Source: DATLFA01 sp039934635 (lineage in GTDB: Bacteria > Actinomycetota > Acidimicrobiia > Acidimicrobiales > WLNW01). From it: a stretch of 36,213 nucleotides of DNA. Position 1 is the first letter of the stretch; each line of letters starts with the position of its first letter. Positions 31,950 through 36,213 of this stretch are shown here, piece after piece. Where the stretch lies: positions 1 to 36,213 of the forward strand of contig JBDTLT010000032.1 of NCBI GenBank assembly GCA_039934635.1. The letters are read 5' to 3'. Position numbers and translations under genes: made by a program. The notes below the pieces were generated by a model, which saw only the letters and a program-made list of their open reading frames with translations, was not told the origin of the DNA and did no database searches.

Positions 31950-33167
31950 CTATCGACTCGGCTGAGACTCGGGGGTGTTGCGGTGAATCGCGAGCAGCAA
32001 CAGGTCGTACGTGAACTTGGTGGTGCCCGCAATGAGCAGCGGCCAGCCGAAGTCCGATCGCGACAGCATCGCGCCGGCGAGCAGTGGCGTTGCCGCAGAC
32101 GCCAAACTTCGGGGCACGTTGGTGATGCTCGATGCGGTCGCACGGGCTCGCGGTGGCACGACGGCCATCACGAATGCTTGGCGGGCGGGCACGTCCATCT
32201 GTGAGAACAGTGCTCGCCCGAGCAACAACGCGACCGCGGTGGGCGCATTGGGCGCGAAGGCGGCGAGGGCGAGCAGTGCGTTGGCGGGCAGGTGGGTGAA
32301 CACCATCGTGCGGATGAGACCGATGCGGTCGGCCAGCTTCGGCGCCAGCAGTTGCGAGCATGCGCCGAGCACGCCGACGGCGAAGAAGACGCCGGCAGTT
32401 CGCCCTCGGCTCATGTCGAAGCGTAGGTGTAGCCACAACACGAGCAACGACGTGACGACGAAGCCGCCGCCGGCCGAGTCGAGGGCAAAGAGAGCGGCGA
32501 GGCCGAGGACCAGACGTCGCGATGCGCCGAGTGATCGGTCGGTGTGATCGCGCTCGCGGCCGGCCCGACGCGGGGAGAGCGCGGCTTCGCGGCGCGGGAT
32601 CGAGTGGTACAACGCGAAGATTGCGACTGCGGCCAACCCGTACAACGCGAAGCCGACCCGTTCCACCGAGCTCAGTTGCCAGCTCGTGGCGCGTGCGATG
32701 CGCTCGGGGACCGCCGAAACTAGTGCGCCGAGTGCACCGGCGAGCGCACCGCCGACGTTGTACACCGCGTACGAGCGTGTGCGGGCCGACTCCGCGACAC
32801 GATCCGCGATGAACGCCTGCTCGGTGGGCAGGAACACGCTGACGTCACCCGCCGATGGATTCAACGTGCCGACGACTGCGACCACCAGTAGCGGCCAGAA
32901 CGAAGTGATGGCCGCGAACCCGGCTCCGGTCAACGCCATCAGCGCGCATGCGGCGATGAGCAATCGACCGAGTGTTGTCCGCCGAGCGCCGAACCCGAAG
33001 GCGAGGGTGAGCGCCGCCGAACCGAGGAGCGTGCCGGTGACGATCGCTCCGACCTGCGTTGGAGAAAACTCCAGATCTGTCAGATATTGCGCCAGAAGGA
33101 CGCTGATGAACCCGTCCGCGAAGCCGCGGACGATGCGTCCCGCGACCACCCGGCGGACATCGTTCAC
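31950..33167 (-). CDS. Major facilitator superfamily transporter (12-TM)
   Basis: This is a 405-residue membrane protein with about 12 hydrophobic segments. It starts with RRVVAGRIVRGFADGFISVL and has FLPTEQAFIADRVAESARTR in the 4-5 loop and a central charged loop at about 195-220 (RAGRERDHTDRSLGASRR). The second half has LLGRALFSQMDVPARQAFVM and RATASSITNVPRSLASAATP. The substrate is unknown. GTG 33167 is the start; a short 10-codon frame at 33195-33163 overlaps it with a GTGA junction. It converges on the RDD gene. Confidence 0.85.
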   Translation of the reverse strand: MNDVRRVVAGRIVRGFADGFISVLLAQYLTDLEFSPTQVGAIVTGTLLGSAALTLAFGFGARRTTLGRLLIAACALMALTGAGFAAITSFWPLLVVAVVGTLNPSAGDVSVFLPTEQAFIADRVAESARTRSYAVYNVGGALAGALGALVSAVPERIARATSWQLSSVERVGFALYGLAAVAIFALYHSIPRREAALSPRRAGRERDHTDRSLGASRRLVLGLAALFALDSAGGGFVVTSLLVLWLHLRFDMSRGRTAGVFFAVGVLGACSQLLAPKLADRIGLIRTMVFTHLPANALLALAAFAPNAPTAVALLLGRALFSQMDVPARQAFVMAVVPPRARATASSITNVPRSLASAATPLLAGAMLSRSDFGWPLLIAGTTKFTYDLLLLAIHRNTPESQPSR

Positions 33168-33264
33168 GCGCCGCGACGCCGCAGATAGCGGTCCATGTAC
33201 GCATCCTTACCGACCGGGGCCGTCGTCGCTGTCTTTTACGACTATGACGATCGCGCGAGCTCAG

Positions 33265-33294
33265 TTGCGGCAGTGCCGACGCGGACCCTACGCT
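33265..33294 (+). promoter_or_regulatory. Predicted promoter of the solute-binding protein gene
   Basis: TTGCGG (33265-33270) and TACGCT (33289-33294) are 18 bp apart, about 40 bp before the ATG. Unlike several neighbours this message would have a leader and a ribosome site (GGGGG). Confidence 0.45.
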
Positions 33295-33332
33295 CGCCCC
33301 GTTCTTCGGAACCCTTGGGTTGGGGGCAAAGC

Positions 33333-35048
33333 ATGGCGTCAGGTACGCGACGGGGATTTGTTGCACTCGCAGTTGTCATCGGCCTCGTTGCCGCCGCGTG
33401 CGGTGATGACGGTGGTGGTGATTCGGCGGCGACGTCGACCACAGTTCAGTCGGGCGGTGGGTCGACGGTGCCCGTTACAACGGCTGCGCCAAAGGTCGGC
33501 GGGTCGGTGACGATGGGGGTGTTTGCCGAGCCGTCGGGGTTGGACCCGGTGGTGGCGCAAGGCGGCGGTACGGGTGGCAATCATGAGATGGGCGCCATCT
33601 ACGACACGTTGATGCGAATTGATCCGGCGACGAAGACCTTTGTGCCGCAACTGGCCGAGTCGATGACATCGAATGCCGATGGCTCCGAGTTCACGTTGAA
33701 GCTGCGGCCGAATGTGAAGTTCAGCGATGGCACCGACTATGACGCGGATGCGGTCGTGTTCGGGTTGAAGCGCCATGTGCAGTACGGATCGACGCAAGCG
33801 GGTATCACATCGTCGATCAAGGAATACACGGTGGTCGACAAGTTGACGGTGAAGTTGACGTTGACCGGCCCGTGGCCGAACTTTCCGTATGTTCTTGCGG
33901 GCGCAGCCGGGATGATTCCGTCGCCGACGGCGATCAAAGCCGCGTGCACCGATCTGACCAAGCCGGCGCGTGAATGCAGCTTTGCGTCGAAGCCAGTCGG
34001 TGCGGGTCCGTTCGTAGTGGATTCGTACAAGCCGAAGGAAGCGTTGGTCCTCAAGCGCAATCCGACCTATTGGGGCGGCCCGGCGTATTTGGATTCGGTG
34101 AAGTTCGTGTTGATCCCGGGGGCGCAGGCCACCTATGACGCGCTCAAGACCGGGACGTTGCAGGTCGGGTTCTTGCGGGAAGCGCAGGCGATCAAGACGG
34201 CGAACGATGACAAGCAGTTCGATCTGTACACATTGGTGCAGGGCTTTGGTGGGATCGTGTTGTTGAACAACGGCCAGATCACCTGCAAGGGCGGATTGCC
34301 CGCCGCGGTGTGCGCGGGGAAGCCCGACGGGATCATCGATTTGGGCAAGGCGACGGGCGACAAGCGCATCCGCCAAGCGATCTCCTACGCGTTGGATCCG
34401 AAGCAGATGGATGCTCGGATGAACAATGGCACGGGTTTGCCGGGGTTCGAGTTCTTCGTGAAGGGCTCGAAGTTCGATGTCGGGCCGTCGGGTGAGACCA
34501 ACGTCGAGAAGGCCAAGGCGTTGGTGGATGCGTACAAGAAAGAGAAGAACTGGGATGGCTCGATCTCGGTGACTTGTCTGGCCGAGCAGGCGACGGGCGC
34601 GCCGTTTGTGTTGGCGGTGGCGACGATGCTCAACGCGGTCGGGTTCAAGGCGAGCCAGGACGTGAAGCCGTCGACGGAGTACATCACCGCGGTGCAGACG
34701 ACCCGCAACTACGACGTGGCGTGTTGGGGATTCAACGTGGCCGATGAGGCCCCCGAGGCCGGTTTGGCCCGTCACGTGTTGTCCGTTGCCGGTGGCAACA
34801 GCGGTGGCAATGCGATGAATCTGAACAATGCAGCGATCGATACGCAGATCCAGGCGATCAAGGTGGCCAAGACCGACGCCGACAAGAAGGCGGCGTTCGA
34901 CAAGATCCTGACGATCTGGAAAGAGGAAGTCCCTTCGGTGGTCTACAGCAACAACCCCGAAGTGATCGCCAACAACAAGAAGGTCAAGGGTCTCAAGTAC
35001 AGCGTCTCCACCACTGTGTTGTTCGACAAGGCCTGGGTCGACTCCTAA
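33333..35048 (+). CDS. ABC-transporter solute-binding lipoprotein, family 5 (peptide/opine type)
   Basis: This is a 571-residue protein. The signal peptide ends in the lipobox LVAAAC (Cys23), followed by an Asp/Gly/Ser/Thr-rich linker. The SBP family 5 domain starts about residue 53 (GGSVTMGVFAEPSGLDPVVA) and includes TLKLRPNVKFSDGTDYDADA, GAGPFVVDSYKPKEALVLKR, NPTYWGGP and the usual GDKRIRQAISYALD. It should be anchored outside the membrane and deliver oligopeptides or other substrates to a permease. No permease or ATPase gene is next to it. It ends in a strong terminator. Confidence 0.9.
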   Translation: MASGTRRGFVALAVVIGLVAAACGDDGGGDSAATSTTVQSGGGSTVPVTTAAPKVGGSVTMGVFAEPSGLDPVVAQGGGTGGNHEMGAIYDTLMRIDPATKTFVPQLAESMTSNADGSEFTLKLRPNVKFSDGTDYDADAVVFGLKRHVQYGSTQAGITSSIKEYTVVDKLTVKLTLTGPWPNFPYVLAGAAGMIPSPTAIKAACTDLTKPARECSFASKPVGAGPFVVDSYKPKEALVLKRNPTYWGGPAYLDSVKFVLIPGAQATYDALKTGTLQVGFLREAQAIKTANDDKQFDLYTLVQGFGGIVLLNNGQITCKGGLPAAVCAGKPDGIIDLGKATGDKRIRQAISYALDPKQMDARMNNGTGLPGFEFFVKGSKFDVGPSGETNVEKAKALVDAYKKEKNWDGSISVTCLAEQATGAPFVLAVATMLNAVGFKASQDVKPSTEYITAVQTTRNYDVACWGFNVADEAPEAGLARHVLSVAGGNSGGNAMNLNNAAIDTQIQAIKVAKTDADKKAAFDKILTIWKEEVPSVVYSNNPEVIANNKKVKGLKYSVSTTVLFDKAWVDS

Positions 35049-35076
35049 ACGATCGTCCTAACCAACCGAGCAGCTG

Positions 35077-35118
35077 CAACGCCGGCGTCCCCGCGGGGAC
35101 GCCGGCGTTGGTCTTTTT
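35077..35118 (+). terminator. Rho-independent terminator after the solute-binding protein gene
   Basis: Positions 35077-35110 form a 34-nt perfect palindrome (caacgccggcgtccccg and its inverse), giving a stem of about 15 bp, followed by TCTTTTT at 35112-35118. It is 28 bp after the stop codon. Confidence 0.9.
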
Positions 35119-35146
35119 GGGAGTCTTCGTTCCTGGCGTAAGGCCG

Positions 35147-35189
35147 TGCGCGCAAGCGCGCGCAAAAGCGTCCCTGCGGGGACGTCCCC
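35147..35189. repeat. Cluster of short hairpins before the luciferase-like gene
   Basis: TGCGCGC-AA-GCGCGC (35147-35161) is followed by CGTCCC-TGCG-GGGACG (35169-35184) and the palindrome GGGGACGTCCCC (35178-35189). The middle hairpin is a 15-of-16 match to the inner part of the terminator stem (35086-35101). Confidence 0.7.
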
Positions 35190-35207
35190 GCGGTCAGCGA
35201 CCGCTAG

Positions 35208-35213
35208 TAGGTT
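35208..35213 (+). promoter_or_regulatory. Predicted -10 box of the luciferase-like gene
   Basis: TAGGTT stands 7 nt before the ATG at 35221, and no ribosome site is visible, suggesting a leaderless transcript. Confidence 0.4.
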
Positions 35214-35220
35214 CGACTCC

Positions 35221-36183
35221 ATGACCGACGATCAGGCCGCGCCCCGGCCCCCGCAACTCTCGCTCTATCTCACGATCTTCAGCGCGCAAGATCCCGGCGG
35301 CTGGCAGCACGTGTTCGATCGAGCGCGCGCGGCGGAGGCGGCCGGCTTCGACCGCCTCGTCGTGCCCGACCATGTGGTGTTCGGCGAGCGCCTCGAGGAA
35401 TACGCGCGGCCCGAGGTCGGCGGCGCCGCGGGCGGGCAGCAACCCACGGGACCCGATGGTTATTGGCTCGAGCCGCTGACGGTGCTCGCCGTCCTGGCGG
35501 GTCTCACGACACGCGTGCGGCTCGGCACCAACATCCTCATTGCCGCGTTGCGCCGACCGGTCGTGTTGGCAAAGACGTTGTCGACGCTCGACGTGTTGTC
35601 GAACGGGCGCGTCGATCTCGGCGTCGGTGTCGGTTGGCAGCGTGAAGAGTACGAAGCCGCCGGTCTCGAGTTCGAGGGGCGTGGCCGACTGCTCGATCAC
35701 ACACTCGAGGTCTGTCAGACGTTATGGCGCGAGCCGCGCGCGGCGTACGACTCGCCGCAGTTGCGCTTTGAAAAGATCCACATGATGCCCAAGCCCGTGC
35801 AGCCGGGTGGCGTGCCGATCTGGGTCAGCGGCACGGTGAACAAGAACGTGATTAGGCGCGTCGCCCGCTTCGGCAGTGGATGGATCCCGTGGGGGCCCGC
35901 CCGCGTCGACGTCAAGACGGGCATCGCGCAAATGCGTGAGGGCTTGGCCGAATTGGGCCGCGATCCGTCGACGCTCGACATCGTCGGCGTGATTCCGATC
36001 ATCGAAGATCCAGATGGCACCGTCGACCTCGCCCGCACGATGGAACCCGTGCCCGATCTCGTCGCCGCGGGCGTCACCGACTTCCGCTTGAACCCCAACA
36101 TTCCCGACGGCGCATCGGCCGCCAGCGACTTCTTGACGGCGATGGCCGAGGCCTTCCGCGCGGCGAATCCCGCCTCACGCTGA
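35221..36183 (+). CDS. LLM-class (F420-dependent) flavin oxidoreductase
   Basis: This is a 320-residue TIM-barrel luciferase-like monooxygenase. AAEAAGFDRLVVPDHVVFGE (barrel strand 2) and the conserved VRLGTNILIAALRRPVVLAK and TLDVLSNGRVDLGVGVGWQR stretches identify the family; EEYEAAGLEFEGRGRLLDHT follows. The SGWIPWGP segment and lack of a fused partner suit the F420-dependent single-component group common in actinobacteria. The substrate is unknown. ATG 35221 is preceded by a -10-like box; a longer start would run through the hairpin cluster. Confidence 0.88.
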   Translation: MTDDQAAPRPPQLSLYLTIFSAQDPGGWQHVFDRARAAEAAGFDRLVVPDHVVFGERLEEYARPEVGGAAGGQQPTGPDGYWLEPLTVLAVLAGLTTRVRLGTNILIAALRRPVVLAKTLSTLDVLSNGRVDLGVGVGWQREEYEAAGLEFEGRGRLLDHTLEVCQTLWREPRAAYDSPQLRFEKIHMMPKPVQPGGVPIWVSGTVNKNVIRRVARFGSGWIPWGPARVDVKTGIAQMREGLAELGRDPSTLDIVGVIPIIEDPDGTVDLARTMEPVPDLVAAGVTDFRLNPNIPDGASAASDFLTAMAEAFRAANPASR

Positions 36184-36213
36184 GACGAAGACGCGGTAGG
36201 GCTGGCGCAGCAC
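36175..36213 (-). CDS. Possible C-terminal end of a reverse-strand gene, cut by the window edge
   Basis: From the window end the reverse strand reads VLRQPYRVFVSA and then TGA at 36175-36177, with GC-rich third positions. This could be the tail of a gene convergent on the luciferase-like gene and overlapping its stop by 9 bp. The stretch is too short for a family call. Confidence 0.3.
   Translation of the reverse strand: MLRQPYRVFVSA

Noticed and set aside
33163..33195. A 10-codon reverse frame (MDRYLRRRGA) ending in a GTGA junction with the MFS gene
   Set aside because: It could be a leader peptide, but it has no clear ribosome site and such short frames are expected by chance.
33339..34775. 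A 478-codon reverse-strand frame across the solute-binding protein gene
   Set aside because: It is the mirror of a clearly conserved lipoprotein gene and has a shadow-like Arg-rich composition.
1..36213. CRISPR arrays, tRNA or rRNA genes, prophage modules
   Set aside because: No regularly spaced repeats, cloverleaf with a T-loop core, or rRNA-like sequence was seen in reading either strand. tRNAs were not scanned by computation.

Overview
This window is high-GC DNA from an actinobacterium, most likely of the Acidimicrobiia type. The lineage is inferred from gene content: GAF-ANTAR regulators, an F420-type luciferase-like oxidoreductase, a DUF2510-RDD membrane protein, a CaiB-type CoA transferase and a TspO protein, together with several genes whose -10 box lies only 6-8 nt before the start codon (leaderless mRNAs). 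No rRNA, tRNA or CRISPR array was seen. I saw no prophage genes.

Positions 1-3.4 kb form a mobile-element patch. A truncated IS1380-like transposase (reverse strand) abuts a complete two-ORF IS3-family element with TG...CA ends and a candidate -1 frameshift heptamer. A small cysteine-containing gene follows, then an IS110-family element whose upstream leader may encode a bridge RNA. Positions 3.5-5.8 kb hold a divergent drug-efflux pair (DHA2-type MFS pump and TetR regulator) around a strong double palindrome. A short stretch with a decayed flavin-oxidase-like remnant follows.

Positions 6-10 kb run forward: a two-domain VOC protein, an acyl-CoA ligase, a small acidic protein, a hemerythrin-like protein and a HAD hydrolase. 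Positions 10.1-14.3 kb run in reverse: a GT-C-type membrane glycosyltransferase, an SDR and a rearranged CaiB-type CoA transferase. A PLP enzyme of the RfbH/ColD type at 14.35 kb has His in place of the Schiff-base Lys. It is followed by an FMN reductase and an unrecognised helical protein.

Positions 16.8-19.9 kb are a cobalt/nickel ECF transporter operon (cbiM-N-Q-O) with a Fur-family regulator and two similar palindromes in front. A DMT-family exporter runs tail-to-tail into the Fur gene with a 111-bp overlap, and is divergent from a MarR regulator with a palindrome between them. A GNAT acetyltransferase and two tandem GAF-ANTAR regulators follow.

Positions 23.6-27.7 kb are a tightly overlapping four-gene reverse operon: flavin amine-oxidase-like protein, DUF1365, cyclopropane-fatty-acyl synthase-like methyltransferase and SDR. 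This is a probable fatty-acid modification pathway. A DUF1971 cupin lies just upstream. The rest (28-36 kb) holds an AhpD-like protein, an unrecognised 245-residue protein, a phosphotriesterase-family hydrolase, TspO, an RDD protein, an MFS transporter, an orphan peptide-type solute-binding lipoprotein with a strong terminator, and a luciferase-like oxidoreductase.
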